In this document: piece after piece, positions 1-9,486 of the stretch
How positions within the stretch are numbered: the first letter of the stretch is position 1
Layout: each line of letters starts with the position of its first letter
NCBI GenBank assembly: GCA_020718205.1
Contig: DYSN01000007.1
Coordinates: 1 to 59,450 of the forward strand
Reading direction: 5' to 3'
From: Draconibacterium orientale
GTDB taxonomy: Bacteria; Bacteroidota; Bacteroidia; Bacteroidales; UBA12170
DNA length: 59,450 nt
Made by a program: the position numbers and the translations under genes
Notes under the pieces: generated by a model
What the model was told of the DNA's origin: nothing
Seen by the model: the letters and a program-made list of their open reading frames with translations, nothing else
Database searches by the model: none

Positions 1-1974
1 CTAATCAGTGGAATTATTTATACTTTTAATGTTACTCCCGTTTACAAGGCAACCACAACAATAATCATCGAAGCAGATATTCCGCAGCTTGTAAACATAG
101 ACAATATATCTACTTTTTCAAAGTCAGAAGAGTTCTTTCAGACTCAATTGCAAATAATTAATTCGATAGCGGTAGCCGAAAAAACAATGCAAAACCTGAT
201 CGCATCAGATCCCGGCTATATCAAAGCGCCTGCAGATGATGATGACGAAGAAGAAAAACCAACCTATGAGACCCTTGCGGAAGGCCTGATTGCGAGAACT
301 GACATAGAAACAGAAAAAAATACAAGACTTGTTAAACTCAGCATCAAAAATACCGACCCTCAGATAGCCGCCAACGAGGTAAATACTTTAGCAAAAACCT
401 ATATAAATTATAATCTGGAAGATAGAAAAGCAACTTCGAACGATGCATTTGTCTGGCTTTCTGAACAACTCGCTGTTCTAAAAGCAAAAGTAGAAAAGTC
501 GGAAATGGATTTGCTAAAATATCAGGAAGCTGAGAATATAGTCTCTTTAGAAAAGAGACAGTTATTGCTCGAAGAGCGAATTGCTGAGACCAATGATAAT
601 TATAGCAAAACAACCACCAAGCATATGGAGCTTGAAACCATGCTGGCGGAAATTAAAAAACTCGAAAATTGGGAACAGGCTGAGTCTTTACCAAGAATAT
701 TAGAAAATCCGCTGGTTCAGCAACTCAAGCAACAACATTCAGATCTCGAAAATCAACTCGCACAAATTTCTAAAAAGTACAAAGCTAAACATCCCAAAAT
801 TGTCAATCTCGAAACTCAGATAACCAGTATTCAAGAGCGTATAAAACTGGAAATTGACAAAACTGTCAAAAGCATTGAGATTGAAGCTAAAATATTTGAG
901 TCGAATATTCATACTATTGAGAACAATCTTTCAACTCTAAAGCTCGAATCTATGGGGCTTGCCAAGCAAGCAATTCAATATGGAGTCTTGAAAAGAGAGG
1001 CGGAAAGTAATAAAAACATGTACGATGTATTGCTTCATCGTTTGAAAGAAACCGATATAAGCGGAAAAGTTACCGCAAACAATATTCGAATTGTTGACGT
1101 TGCCAAAGTTCCTCAGAGTCCTTTTGTTCCAAATACTAAAATGTATTTGATGGTGACTCTGTTCCTTGCCATAGTTTTAGGAGTCGGAATTAGTCTTTTT
1201 ATCGATTTCGTCGATAATACCATCAAGTCGGAAGATGATATTAGAGTTTTCAACAGAGAAATAATTTTTGGGGTTGTTCCAGTGAGTAAAAATATGGAAG
1301 ATGTTTCTGGCGATGGCTTTAATCATTTCTCCAGAGCCTATAACGAAATAAAAAGTAATATCAGTTTTTATCAGAAAGAACATGTTTTAAAAACAGTACT
1401 GCTCACGAGTTCTGAACAATCGGAAGGTAAAACAACCAGTGTGTATAATATTGCTAAAGCTTATGCCAAAACTGGTTATAATACGCTCATGGTTGATGCA
1501 GATCTTTTTCGCCCGCAATTAGGTAAGTTACTCAAAATGAACAATAACTCAGGAATTAGCGATTATATATTAGATAACAAATCGTTAAATGATATTATAT
1601 TTCCAACCACCGAAAAGAATCTCTCCTTCCTGCCATCGGGGCTCATTCCACCCAACCCAGCAGAAGTTATTGGCTCCGAAAAAATGAAACATTTGTTCGA
1701 TCAATTAAAACATCAATACAATTTCGATGTAATTCTGATAGATAGTCCTCCGATAAATTCCACCAATGAAGTATCTGTTTTGAGTTCATACATGGATGGG
1801 GTAATTTTAACCATCAAAGCTCAGCATACAACAAAACAGGACATCAGAAAAGCAATAGCAAATTTGAAATCCAAGGGTGTGAATATGATCGGGACTCTGC
1901 TTACATCAGCCCGATACCACGGGAAATTCTCCTATTATTATCAAACTGGGGAAAAAGCGGATTCTAATATTTAG
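1..1974 (+). CDS. Wzc-like polysaccharide co-polymerase / tyrosine autokinase (5' partial)
   Basis: This inner-membrane protein controls chain length and export of capsular or exopolysaccharide, and its cytoplasmic BY-kinase domain autophosphorylates on C-terminal tyrosines. The frame is open from base 1 with no start, so the N-terminus lies outside the window; the TTG at 148 is not a real start. The first codons look like the end of the first membrane helix followed by a Wzz-type periplasmic segment. A long coiled coil follows (about 430-1000), then a GNVR-like stretch (about 970-1060) and the second membrane helix (about 1141-1205). The kinase domain shows a Walker A motif SSEQSEGKTT (about 1408-1437), Walker A' VDADLFRP (about 1492) and Walker B ILIDSPP (about 1732). 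The C-terminus carries a tyrosine cluster, FSYYYQTG. It ends a plus-strand unit whose other genes must lie upstream. The family is confident; the polymer is unknown. Confidence 0.92.
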   Translation, partial: LISGIIYTFNVTPVYKATTTIIIEADIPQLVNIDNISTFSKSEEFFQTQLQIINSIAVAEKTMQNLIASDPGYIKAPADDDDEEEKPTYETLAEGLIARTDIETEKNTRLVKLSIKNTDPQIAANEVNTLAKTYINYNLEDRKATSNDAFVWLSEQLAVLKAKVEKSEMDLLKYQEAENIVSLEKRQLLLEERIAETNDNYSKTTTKHMELETMLAEIKKLENWEQAESLPRILENPLVQQLKQQHSDLENQLAQISKKYKAKHPKIVNLETQITSIQERIKLEIDKTVKSIEIEAKIFESNIHTIENNLSTLKLESMGLAKQAIQYGVLKREAESNKNMYDVLLHRLKETDISGKVTANNIRIVDVAKVPQSPFVPNTKMYLMVTLFLAIVLGVGISLFIDFVDNTIKSEDDIRVFNREIIFGVVPVSKNMEDVSGDGFNHFSRAYNEIKSNISFYQKEHVLKTVLLTSSEQSEGKTTSVYNIAKAYAKTGYNTLMVDADLFRPQLGKLLKMNNNSGISDYILDNKSLNDIIFPTTEKNLSFLPSGLIPPNPAEVIGSEKMKHLFDQLKHQYNFDVILIDSPPINSTNEVSVLSSYMDGVILTIKAQHTTKQDIRKAIANLKSKGVNMIGTLLTSARYHGKFSYYYQTGEKADSNI

Positions 1975-2001
1975 TAGTGGCTCATAGTTTTTCGAAATTT
2001 A

Positions 2002-2041
2002 AATCACGAACTATTACTGGTATAATGGTATAGTTGTGATT
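2002..2041. other. Long inverted repeat in the convergent gap between the wzc-like gene and priA
   Basis: AATCAC-G-AACTAT (2002-2014) pairs with ATAGTTGTGATT (2030-2041), giving 12 base pairs with one bulged G. Neither side has a T-tract, so it is not a classical intrinsic terminator. It lies between two convergent stop codons and may still end transcription or protect 3' ends. Confidence 0.4.
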
Positions 2042-2077
2042 CCCGAATACAACAAATAGATCTAACTGAGAGTATAT

Positions 2078-4564
2078 TCAATAAGGATCCACATCAATCA
2101 CCACTCTGATTGACCTGTATTGTGTGGTTTGATTAAAAGAATCCAAAACCAGCGCAATTCGTTCTCTTGCCAGATCGGTGCTGTAGCCCTTTTCCAATTT
2201 GAGTAGAATGTCTTTCAAAAATTGCCCTTTCATTTTAGCTATCAGGGGATATTCGGGCCCTAAAATTCTGTTTCCAAAAGCGTTTCGCAGATTCTGTGCA
2301 AATACCGACGAAGCGACATTGAGTGCTTCATAATCCTGATATTTCAGAGTAAACCTAATGAGACGATAAAATGGGGGATATTTAAAGGTATTTCGCTCGG
2401 CAATCTGACTTTGATACATGCCCTTATAATTATTATCCATCACAAGTCGAATTACATTATGAAATGGATTCATGGTTTGAATAATCACTTTTCCACTTTT
2501 ATCTTTTCGGCCTGCCCGTCCGCTCACTTGTACCAACATCTGAAAACTACGTTCAAAAGCTCTGAAATCGGGGAAATTAATCATGTTATCGGCATTCAGA
2601 ACACCCACAATACTCACATTTTCGAAATCCAACCCCTTGGTAACCATTTGTGTTCCCACCAAAATATCAATATTTCCCCGCGAGAATTCATCGAATAACT
2701 GGTCGAAGGCAAATTTTCCACGGGTGGTGTCTAAATCCATCCGCTGAATGCGCGATTGGGGAAGTATAATCCCCAAATCTTCTTCAATCTTCTCGGTTCC
2801 AAATCCCATCATTTTTATTTCGAAGCTTCCACATTTTTCGCATTTATGAATCAAATGGGTGGCGTAGCCACAAATATGGCAGCGAAGGCGGTTTTGGTTT
2901 TTGTGATAAACTAAGCTCACATCGCAATTGGGACACTCCGGAACCCAGTTGCAAATACTGCATTCCAACCGGGGAGCAAATCCGCGGCGGTTTTGAAACA
3001 AAATGACCTGCTCCTTTTTTGTAAGAACATCTTCTATTTGTTCAATAAGGAATGATGAAAAATGGCCTTTAATGGTTTTTCTTTTGGTTTCGTGTTTCAG
3101 GTCAGAAACAATGATTTCGGGCAGGCGCGCTTCGCCAAATCGGCGGTTCAGACTTACCAGACCATATTTTCCGCTTGAGGCATTGAAATAGGTTTCGACA
3201 GAAGGGGTGGCGCTGCCCAGAATTACTTTGGCACCGTGAAGTTGCGCAAGAATCAAGGCTGCATCGCGGGCATGATAGCGTGGAGCCGGATCGAATTGTT
3301 TATAGCTACTGTCGTGTTCTTCGTCAACCACAATAAGTCCCAATTTGCTGAAAGGCAAAAAGATGCCACTGCGTGCCGATAGAATAATCTGAAAAACAGG
3401 TGAGTCTTCAGAATCCTGTAAAATGCTGTTCCAAATCTCAATGCGCTCATGGGTATTGTAGCGGCTGTGATAAACCCCCACTTTTTCCCCAAAATATTTT
3501 CGTAGTCTGTTGATTATCTGGCTGGTTAAAGCAATTTCGGGTAGCAAATACAATACTTGTTTGCCTTGCTTCACCACTTCATCAATCAATTTTATATAAA
3601 TCTCTGTTTTTCCGCTTCCTGTAATCCCATGCAAAAGACAGGTGCTTTTTTTATCAAGTATTTTTTTGATTTCATCTAAAGCAACTCCCTGAGCTTCATT
3701 TAGTTTTATTTCGGAAACCGATTGTTCGGCCTTCAATTGAACCAAACGGCTGATTTTTTGCTCATAGCTGATAAAAATGCCTTTTTCTTCCAAAGCCTTG
3801 AGAGCCGAAGCGCCGCCATGGAGCTGTTCCAGAAGTGCCTTTTTCGAAATATCGCTATTCAATCCACCCTGCGGCATGGCCACTTTTATAAATGCCATGA
3901 GTACTTCAACCTGTTTAAAAGCCCTTTTTTCTAAAATATCGAATAGATTTCGCAACGATTCGTCCGGCTGAAACTCCGGGTTGAGGCGGATTCTTGTTTC
4001 GTAGAGTGGTTTGTATTTCTCGTCGAGCTCCTCTTCCATCACCACAACCTTTTTTTCGAGCAGGGTTTTTATCAAGGGAAAGATTTTCTGCAAATCAGTA
4101 ATTTCAGAAGCTTCGGTTAGGCTGAGTGTTTTGCGGTGTTGTAGCGATTTTACCACAATGCCCTCTTTCTCCGAAAGGGAAATGCTGCCGGGCTCAAATT
4201 CCGGGTGCAAAGCAAGCTTCGATTCGCTGCTCAGCTTAAAGCCACTGGGCAATGCGGCATTCATCACTTCGCCAATAGATGAAATATAATATTTCGAAAT
4301 CCAATCCCAAAATTTAAATTGTTGCAAATGAACAATCGGGGAGTTGTCTAAAATAGCCAGTAAATATTTAGGATGATAATCAGAGGGTACATTTTCGTGC
4401 ACTTGCTTCACCAAAGCTGCATAAACTTTTCGGGATCCAAATTGAACCAAAACCCTGATTCCCGGTTCAACCCAGTCATTCCACTCAAAAGGAATGCGAT
4501 AGGTAAAAGCTCCCTTAACCGGTAAAGGCAAAATAACATCAGCAAAAAGGGTTTTTCGTTCCAT
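2078..4564 (-). CDS. priA: Primosomal protein N' (PriA), replication restart helicase
   Basis: PriA is a superfamily 2 3'-5' DNA helicase that recognises stalled forks and reloads the replisome. The 828-residue product has the full architecture: an N-terminal 3'-DNA-binding domain, a winged-helix region, Walker A GITGSGKT (about residues 313-320), a VVDEEH box, and an eight-cysteine zinc-binding insertion of the CSIC, CPNC, CHIC, CEKC type. The C-terminal helicase lobe has GTQMVTKGLDF and QVSGRAGR. I chose the ATG at 4564 over a GTG at 4576 because the GTG overlaps a TAATTTTG promoter element (4576-4583). It is monocistronic and convergent with the wzc-like gene. The length is normal for Bacteroidota PriA. 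Confidence 0.97.
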   Translation of the reverse strand: MERKTLFADVILPLPVKGAFTYRIPFEWNDWVEPGIRVLVQFGSRKVYAALVKQVHENVPSDYHPKYLLAILDNSPIVHLQQFKFWDWISKYYISSIGEVMNAALPSGFKLSSESKLALHPEFEPGSISLSEKEGIVVKSLQHRKTLSLTEASEITDLQKIFPLIKTLLEKKVVVMEEELDEKYKPLYETRIRLNPEFQPDESLRNLFDILEKRAFKQVEVLMAFIKVAMPQGGLNSDISKKALLEQLHGGASALKALEEKGIFISYEQKISRLVQLKAEQSVSEIKLNEAQGVALDEIKKILDKKSTCLLHGITGSGKTEIYIKLIDEVVKQGKQVLYLLPEIALTSQIINRLRKYFGEKVGVYHSRYNTHERIEIWNSILQDSEDSPVFQIILSARSGIFLPFSKLGLIVVDEEHDSSYKQFDPAPRYHARDAALILAQLHGAKVILGSATPSVETYFNASSGKYGLVSLNRRFGEARLPEIIVSDLKHETKRKTIKGHFSSFLIEQIEDVLTKKEQVILFQNRRGFAPRLECSICNWVPECPNCDVSLVYHKNQNRLRCHICGYATHLIHKCEKCGSFEIKMMGFGTEKIEEDLGIILPQSRIQRMDLDTTRGKFAFDQLFDEFSRGNIDILVGTQMVTKGLDFENVSIVGVLNADNMINFPDFRAFERSFQMLVQVSGRAGRKDKSGKVIIQTMNPFHNVIRLVMDNNYKGMYQSQIAERNTFKYPPFYRLIRFTLKYQDYEALNVASSVFAQNLRNAFGNRILGPEYPLIAKMKGQFLKDILLKLEKGYSTDLARERIALVLDSFNQTTQYRSIRVVIDVDPY

Positions 4565-4575
4565 AATTGAATACA

Positions 4576-4583
4576 CAAAATTA
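4576..4583 (-). promoter_or_regulatory. Bacteroidota -7 element of priA
   Basis: TAATTTTG on the minus strand (TAnnTTTG consensus) lies 11 bases upstream of the priA ATG. No good -33 TTG is seen at the usual spacing. It argues against the upstream GTG start. Confidence 0.5.
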
Positions 4584-4677
4584 GAAAATTTTGATGGGTG
4601 AGCCAGGTTTCAACCAATAAAGTCATTAACAATTCATAAAATGCCTGGTTCATCTTCTCAATCATTACTTTGTTTTG

Positions 4678-4685
4678 TAATTTTG
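4678..4685 (+). promoter_or_regulatory. Bacteroidota -7 element upstream of the GH3-like gene
   Basis: TAATTTTG matches TAnnTTTG and lies 18 bases before the ATG at 4704. No clear -33 element is seen. It would drive the four-gene GH3-like to kdsB unit. Confidence 0.5.
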
Positions 4686-4703
4686 AAGCATAAATAAAAA
4701 ACT

Positions 4704-6221
4704 ATGGCGCTCCTTAACTCGGTAATCACCTGGATCATCAAGCAAAGAATTCATCAAATCGAATTGTTTATTAAATATCCCCACGATGTTCAGGAGGATT
4801 GGTTTGAAAAGCTAATTCAGTCGGGCAGAGATACAGAATACGGAAGAAAATATGGGTTCGATGATATCAGAAATTATCAACAGTTTCGCAATCAAGTGCC
4901 CATCAATAGCTACGATTCGTTCCAGCCTTATATCGAAAGGCTTAAAAATGGGGAGCAGAATTTATTGTGGCCCTCCGATATAAAATGGTTTGCCAAATCA
5001 TCAGGAACAACTGCCGGAAGAAGTAAGTTTATTCCTGTGAGTCGTCATGCCCTCGAAGAGTGTCATTTTAAAGCCGGCAAGGATTTGCTTTCTATTTATG
5101 TGAACAATCATCCGGACACTTTGATTTTCAATGGGCGAAGTATTGCCATGGGAGGAAGTCACAATATCAGCGATGTGAATAACGAAGAGTATTACGAAGG
5201 TGATTTGTCGGCCATTTTAATTGAGAATCTTCCCTTTTGGGCGCAGATGCTTCGAACCCCCAACCGCGAAATAGCCCTTATGGATGAGTGGGAGAGTAAA
5301 ATAGAAAAAATGGCTCAGGTAACCATGCTCGAAGACGTTACCACTCTTTCTGGTGTTCCTTCCTGGACTCTGCTTCTCATAAAACGAATTCTCGAAATTA
5401 CGGGCGAGAAGAATATTAAGAATGTTTGGCCCAATCTCGAAGTCTTTATTCATGGGGGTGTTAAATTTGATCCTTACCGTCAGCAATTTGAGCACCTGAT
5501 TGGCCATACAGGTATCAACTATCAGGAAACCTACAATGCTTCAGAAGGATTTTTTGGCATTCAGGATCGTTCCGATAGCAGCGAAATGCTTTTAATGCTC
5601 GATTATGGAATCTTCTACGAGTTCATTCCTATGGATCAGATTGACTCCGATAACCCCAAAGTAATTCCGCTGAGCGAAGTAGAAGCCGGCATAAACTATG
5701 CCATGATTATATCGACCAATGCCGGATTGTGGCGCTATAAAATTGGCGATACAGTTCAGTTTTCCTCCACAAATCCTTATAGAATTCATATTACAGGCCG
5801 AACCAAATATTTCATCAATCTGGTGGGTGAGGAGGTGATTCTTGATAATGCAGAAAAAGCCCTTCTGGTGGCTTGCAAAAAATGCGATGCCATAGTCGAC
5901 GAGTATATGGCCGGTCCGGTTGATATTAATTCGGGTGATAAAGCCCGTCACCAATGGCTTTTCGAATTTGTAAAACCTCCTGCCGACCTGAATATTTTTG
6001 GAGATGCTTTGGACAATGCACTCAAATCGCTCAATTCCGATTACGAAGCTAAAAGATACCGCAACATGCTGCTCCAGCCACCACATATAGTACATTTGCC
6101 CAACGGAACCTTTTACCAATGGCTTAAAGCCAAAGGAAAACTCGGCGGACAGCATAAGATTCCGCGCCTGCTAAACTCCAGAACCAGTCTCGACGAAGTC
6201 TTAAAAATTAATCATGAATAG
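4704..6221 (+). CDS. GH3 superfamily acyl-adenylate / amido synthetase-like protein
   Basis: The GH3 fold adenylates a carboxylic acid and, in plants, conjugates it to an amino acid such as in auxin-amide formation; bacterial members have no established substrate. The 505 residues include the ATP-binding signature SSGTTAGRSKFIPVS (about 97-111), the central YNASEGFFG motif and GLWRYKIGDTVQF near the hinge, so the adenylation machinery looks intact. No signal peptide is visible, so it is probably cytoplasmic. It is the first gene of a tight unit: its last 8 bases overlap the next start, and deoxynucleoside kinase and kdsB follow. Family assignment is firm; the reaction is open. Confidence 0.9.
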   Translation: MALLNSVITWIIKQRIHQIELFIKYPHDVQEDWFEKLIQSGRDTEYGRKYGFDDIRNYQQFRNQVPINSYDSFQPYIERLKNGEQNLLWPSDIKWFAKSSGTTAGRSKFIPVSRHALEECHFKAGKDLLSIYVNNHPDTLIFNGRSIAMGGSHNISDVNNEEYYEGDLSAILIENLPFWAQMLRTPNREIALMDEWESKIEKMAQVTMLEDVTTLSGVPSWTLLLIKRILEITGEKNIKNVWPNLEVFIHGGVKFDPYRQQFEHLIGHTGINYQETYNASEGFFGIQDRSDSSEMLLMLDYGIFYEFIPMDQIDSDNPKVIPLSEVEAGINYAMIISTNAGLWRYKIGDTVQFSSTNPYRIHITGRTKYFINLVGEEVILDNAEKALLVACKKCDAIVDEYMAGPVDINSGDKARHQWLFEFVKPPADLNIFGDALDNALKSLNSDYEAKRYRNMLLQPPHIVHLPNGTFYQWLKAKGKLGGQHKIPRLLNSRTSLDEVLKINHE

Positions 6222-7071
6222 ATTTACATTACCGGTTTTTATGGCATTGTTTCTGCTCACCGCGAAATTGTATGCCCAGTATTATCAGTTCATTCCTTTT
6301 TCTGCCTCACGCTATGGCGGTCGCATTATTTCGACCGATGACCTGGGAAATATGCTCATTGCCGATGGTGCCAAATTAGTTAAAGTCGATGCCGAAGGTC
6401 AGCTTTTAAATCACTATTATTCCGGGTTACCAGGCGTCATCACTTCGGTGGATTGTAAAGACCCCCGCAGAATTCTTGTTTTTATTAAAGATTATGCCTC
6501 CGCCATTTTTCTTGACCAGGAGCTCAGGATTACCGGAACCGTAAGTAACTTTAATTATATTTCCGACCCCGAACCCATTTCGCTCGATGCCATAAACCTG
6601 GGTTATGCAACCATGGCCTGCCTCCACGATTTACAGGAAGCCTGGTGGATATACGATAACAATACCAGCGATCTGGTGCTTATGGATAGCGACAATCAAA
6701 TCGATTTCAAAGGCGATGCACTCGACCAATTGACCGATTTATCCCCCGAACCAAACTTCATGCTCATGGAAGGCAAAAGACTATTTATTAACAATCCATC
6801 GACCGGTCTTTACATTTTCGACGAAAATGGTAGCTTTGTGAATAAATTGCCACTTCTGGGGCTAAAAAAGTTTCAGGTTCATAAAAACATTCTTTTTTAT
6901 ACCAGCAATTCTTTTTTAGTGGCCTACGATATGGATAACGATAAAGAAACCTTTCATCCGTTACCTGTTATAGGCTTTACCGATTGGGCGTTGAGTTTTA
7001 GTTCTTTTCCCAATAAAATAGCATTTCTTTCGCAACAAGGGGTGCAGATTTTTACTCTGGAAATGGAATAA
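6214..7071 (+). CDS. Secreted beta-rich protein of unknown function
   Basis: I do not recognise a named family. The 285-residue product starts with a clear signal peptide (hydrophobic FMALFLLTAKLYA, probable cleavage after Ala about residue 21). The rest alternates short beta strands and turns with recurring Asp/Gly-rich pieces such as STDDLGNMLIAD and FDENGSFVNKL, as in a small beta-propeller. Its ATG lies inside the end of the GH3-like gene (8-base overlap), so the two are probably translationally coupled. It is likely periplasmic or surface-exposed. Confidence 0.75.
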   Translation: MNRFTLPVFMALFLLTAKLYAQYYQFIPFSASRYGGRIISTDDLGNMLIADGAKLVKVDAEGQLLNHYYSGLPGVITSVDCKDPRRILVFIKDYASAIFLDQELRITGTVSNFNYISDPEPISLDAINLGYATMACLHDLQEAWWIYDNNTSDLVLMDSDNQIDFKGDALDQLTDLSPEPNFMLMEGKRLFINNPSTGLYIFDENGSFVNKLPLLGLKKFQVHKNILFYTSNSFLVAYDMDNDKETFHPLPVIGFTDWALSFSSFPNKIAFLSQQGVQIFTLEME

Positions 7072-7099
7072 TATGGTTTAAATATTTAATTAAAAACTT

Positions 7100-7714
7100 A
7101 TGCATTTAGCTATAGCAGGCAATATTGGCTCCGGAAAAACCACCCTGACCCGTTTGTTAGCCAAACAAATGAAGTGGAAACCCTATTACGAAAGTGTGGA
7201 AGATAACCCCTATCTGGATAGTTTTTACGACGATATGAAGCGATGGTCGTTTAATCTTCAGGTTTATTTCCTCAACAGCCGGTTTCGGCAGGTAATAGAA
7301 ATTAAAGACAGTCATCAAACCATTATTCAGGACAGAACCATTTATGAAGATGCCTACATCTTTGCCCCCAATCTGCACCAGATGAACCTGATGACAACCC
7401 GCGATTTCGACAACTATATATCATTGTTTGAGCTCATGAGCTCTTTTATCGATCCACCCGATTTGCTCATTTACCTTCGCGCCAGTGTTTCTACTCTCGT
7501 TAAGCAAATTGCTACTCGTGGCCGCGATTACGAAGAATCTATCAGGATTGATTATCTGAAAAAGCTAAACGAGCGCTACGAAGAATGGATTTCGGGCTAC
7601 GAATTGGGTAAACTCCTCATTATCGATGTCGATGATATCGACTTTGCCAATAAACCCGAAGATTTGGGTATAGTGATTGATAAAATAAATGCCGAAATTC
7701 ACGGCTTGTTTTAG
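7100..7714 (+). CDS. Deoxynucleoside kinase (dNK/dGK family)
   Basis: This enzyme phosphorylates salvaged deoxynucleosides to 5'-monophosphates using ATP. The 204-residue protein opens with a P-loop GNIGSGKT (residues 7-14). It carries the family signature VEDNPYLDSFY, a QDRTIYEDA motif (the DRS/ERS-like arginine site) and the LID-like segment RGRDYEESIRIDYL. Length and motif order are typical of dGK/dAK-type kinases. It follows the secreted protein by 28 bases and is followed by kdsB after 3 bases, so it is mid-operon. Which base it prefers cannot be read from the sequence. Confidence 0.93.
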   Translation: MHLAIAGNIGSGKTTLTRLLAKQMKWKPYYESVEDNPYLDSFYDDMKRWSFNLQVYFLNSRFRQVIEIKDSHQTIIQDRTIYEDAYIFAPNLHQMNLMTTRDFDNYISLFELMSSFIDPPDLLIYLRASVSTLVKQIATRGRDYEESIRIDYLKKLNERYEEWISGYELGKLLIIDVDDIDFANKPEDLGIVIDKINAEIHGLF

Positions 7715-7717
7715 CAA

Positions 7718-8455
7718 ATGAGAGTTCTGGGAATCATTCCTGCCCGTTTTGCCAGTTCCCGATTCCCCGGAAAACCACTGGCTTTGATTCATGGAAAAAC
7801 CATGATTCAGCGGGTTTATGAACAAGCCTTGAAGTCTACAAGTCTGAATAGGGTAATAGTGGCAACCGACGATGAACGCATATTGAACCATGTGCTCCAA
7901 TTTGGCGGCGAAGCCATGATGACATCCGAAAATCATCAGAGCGGAACCGATCGTTGCCACGAAGTTTTAAATGCTTTAAAAGAAGAATACGATGTTATAG
8001 TCAATATTCAGGGCGATGAACCTTATATAGATCCTGCTCAAATTGAGATGGTTGTAAGAGCATTCGAAAACCCACAAACTGAAATCAGCAGCCTGGCAAA
8101 AAAAATTACCCAATCTGAGGAACTTTTCAGCCCAAATGCAGTTAAAGTAGTTGTTGGAGATTATCATCAGGCATTGTATTTTAGTCGGTGGCCAATCCCT
8201 TTTCTTCGCGGTGTAGAAGAGCAGAACTATCTGCTGAAAGGCAGTTTTTACAAGCATATTGGGCTTTATGCCTATCGTGATCAGGTGCTCAACAGTATTT
8301 GTAGTTTGCCACAGGCAACACTCGAAAAGGCAGAGTCGCTGGAACAACTCCGCTGGCTTTCAGCTGGTTTTAAAATCATTATGAGTTATACTCAACTGGA
8401 AACCCCAGCCATCGATACTCCCGATGACCTTTTAAAACTTACCAACAACAATTGA
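7718..8455 (+). CDS. kdsB: 3-deoxy-manno-octulosonate cytidylyltransferase
   Basis: KdsB activates Kdo with CTP to CMP-Kdo for transfer to lipid A in lipopolysaccharide synthesis; it acts in the cytoplasm. The N-terminus GIIPARFASSRFPGKPL is the nucleotide-binding signature. IVNIQGDEPYIDP and PFLRG match the family, and 245 residues is the usual length. The ATG lies 3 bases after the kinase stop, so this is the last gene of the GH3-like unit. The promoter of the next gene overlaps its stop codon. Confidence 0.96.
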   Translation: MRVLGIIPARFASSRFPGKPLALIHGKTMIQRVYEQALKSTSLNRVIVATDDERILNHVLQFGGEAMMTSENHQSGTDRCHEVLNALKEEYDVIVNIQGDEPYIDPAQIEMVVRAFENPQTEISSLAKKITQSEELFSPNAVKVVVGDYHQALYFSRWPIPFLRGVEEQNYLLKGSFYKHIGLYAYRDQVLNSICSLPQATLEKAESLEQLRWLSAGFKIIMSYTQLETPAIDTPDDLLKLTNNN

Positions 8456-8482
8456 TTTAATCGTGAATAGATTTTAATTTTG
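8452..8482 (+). promoter_or_regulatory. Bacteroidota promoter overlapping the kdsB stop codon
   Basis: TTG (8452-8454), 20 bases, then TAATTTTG (8475-8482). The spacing fits the -33/-7 consensus and the site lies 17 bases upstream of the HU/SPOR gene start, so that gene can be expressed independently of the kdsB operon. Confidence 0.72.
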
Positions 8483-8499
8483 CAGACTCATACAGAACC

Positions 8500-9486
8500 A
8501 TGATAGATATTGCGAAGCACATCAGTAAATTAGTCAGAACCCACGAACTGGTCATTATCCCGGGTCTGGGCGGATTTCTCACTGTGTCTCATCCTGCCAT
8601 GGTTCATCTTATTTCTAACCGAATTACACCCCCCGGACGCAATATAGCCTTTAACGCTCAATTGAAAGATAATGATGGGTTTCTGGCTCACAGCATCGCC
8701 CAGTTTACATCACTTAGCTATAAAGAAGCACTAGGATTGGTGGAGACTTTTGCGGCATTTTGTCATGAAGAGCTACAAAGTGGAGGTCGCATTCTTTTCG
8801 AAAATCTGGGAATTATCTCGTTGAACAATACCGGGCACCTGGTATTTTCTCCCGATTTGTCGCTCAATTATGACGACAATTATTTTGGGTTGCCCGATAT
8901 TTTAGTCATGCCCATTCAAAGAACACGCACCTTTGAGCCCGTAATTACAATCAATCCCAATGCTCGCAAAACCATTCAAAGCTACTATCCACAACTCAGA
9001 CGAGTAGCCGCTGTGGCAATTCCTTTAGTGACAATTGGCGTATTGGGTTGGCTGGTTCGTGAGCCTGTTTCGCAATATTTTCATAAACAATCGGCCTCGT
9101 TGGTTAAAACATCATCGGAAAATATAATTCCAGCGTTTTATAAAAATACAGAAATTGTTGATTCCATGCCTAAAGCAACGCCTGAAAAGGTTGCAAATAA
9201 TACCACACTTACTATTGAATCACAGATTGTTAAAGATGATATTTTGCCCGTTTCCGGTAGTTATCACATTATTGCCGGAGCTTTTAGCAACGAGGAATTT
9301 GCGCGCAGGTTTGTAAGTCAGCTTAAAACAGATGGGTTTAATGCCTATGTGGCCGGACAGAATAGTCGTGGGCTTTACCGGGTGAGCATAGGTAATTATA
9401 GCGATTCTGAGCAGGCTTCGCAGCAACTTAAATGGTACCAATCCAACAAAAATTCCGCTGCCTGGCTTCTTCACGAAGAGCTCTAA
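8500..9486 (+). CDS. HU-CCDC81-like and SPOR domain membrane protein
   Basis: The 328-residue protein has an N-terminal region of the bacterial HU-CCDC81 type (about 1-130, with LVIIPGLGGFL and ILFENLGIISL). A single transmembrane helix follows (about 169-186), then a linker and a C-terminal SPOR domain (about 253-325, YHIIAGAFSNEEFARRF and YRVSIGNY). SPOR domains bind denuded septal peptidoglycan, so the C-terminus should be periplasmic and the HU-like part cytoplasmic. It is a common Bacteroidota arrangement and probably acts at the division site; whether the HU-like part binds DNA is unknown. It converges with the next gene with a 4-base overlap of the 3' ends. Confidence 0.9.
   Translation: MIDIAKHISKLVRTHELVIIPGLGGFLTVSHPAMVHLISNRITPPGRNIAFNAQLKDNDGFLAHSIAQFTSLSYKEALGLVETFAAFCHEELQSGGRILFENLGIISLNNTGHLVFSPDLSLNYDDNYFGLPDILVMPIQRTRTFEPVITINPNARKTIQSYYPQLRRVAAVAIPLVTIGVLGWLVREPVSQYFHKQSASLVKTSSENIIPAFYKNTEIVDSMPKATPEKVANNTTLTIESQIVKDDILPVSGSYHIIAGAFSNEEFARRFVSQLKTDGFNAYVAGQNSRGLYRVSIGNYSDSEQASQQLKWYQSNKNSAAWLLHEEL

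Noticed and set aside
5592-6155. 187-residue minus-strand frame
   Set aside because: It is the antisense shadow of the GH3-like gene and has no promoter or recognisable motif.
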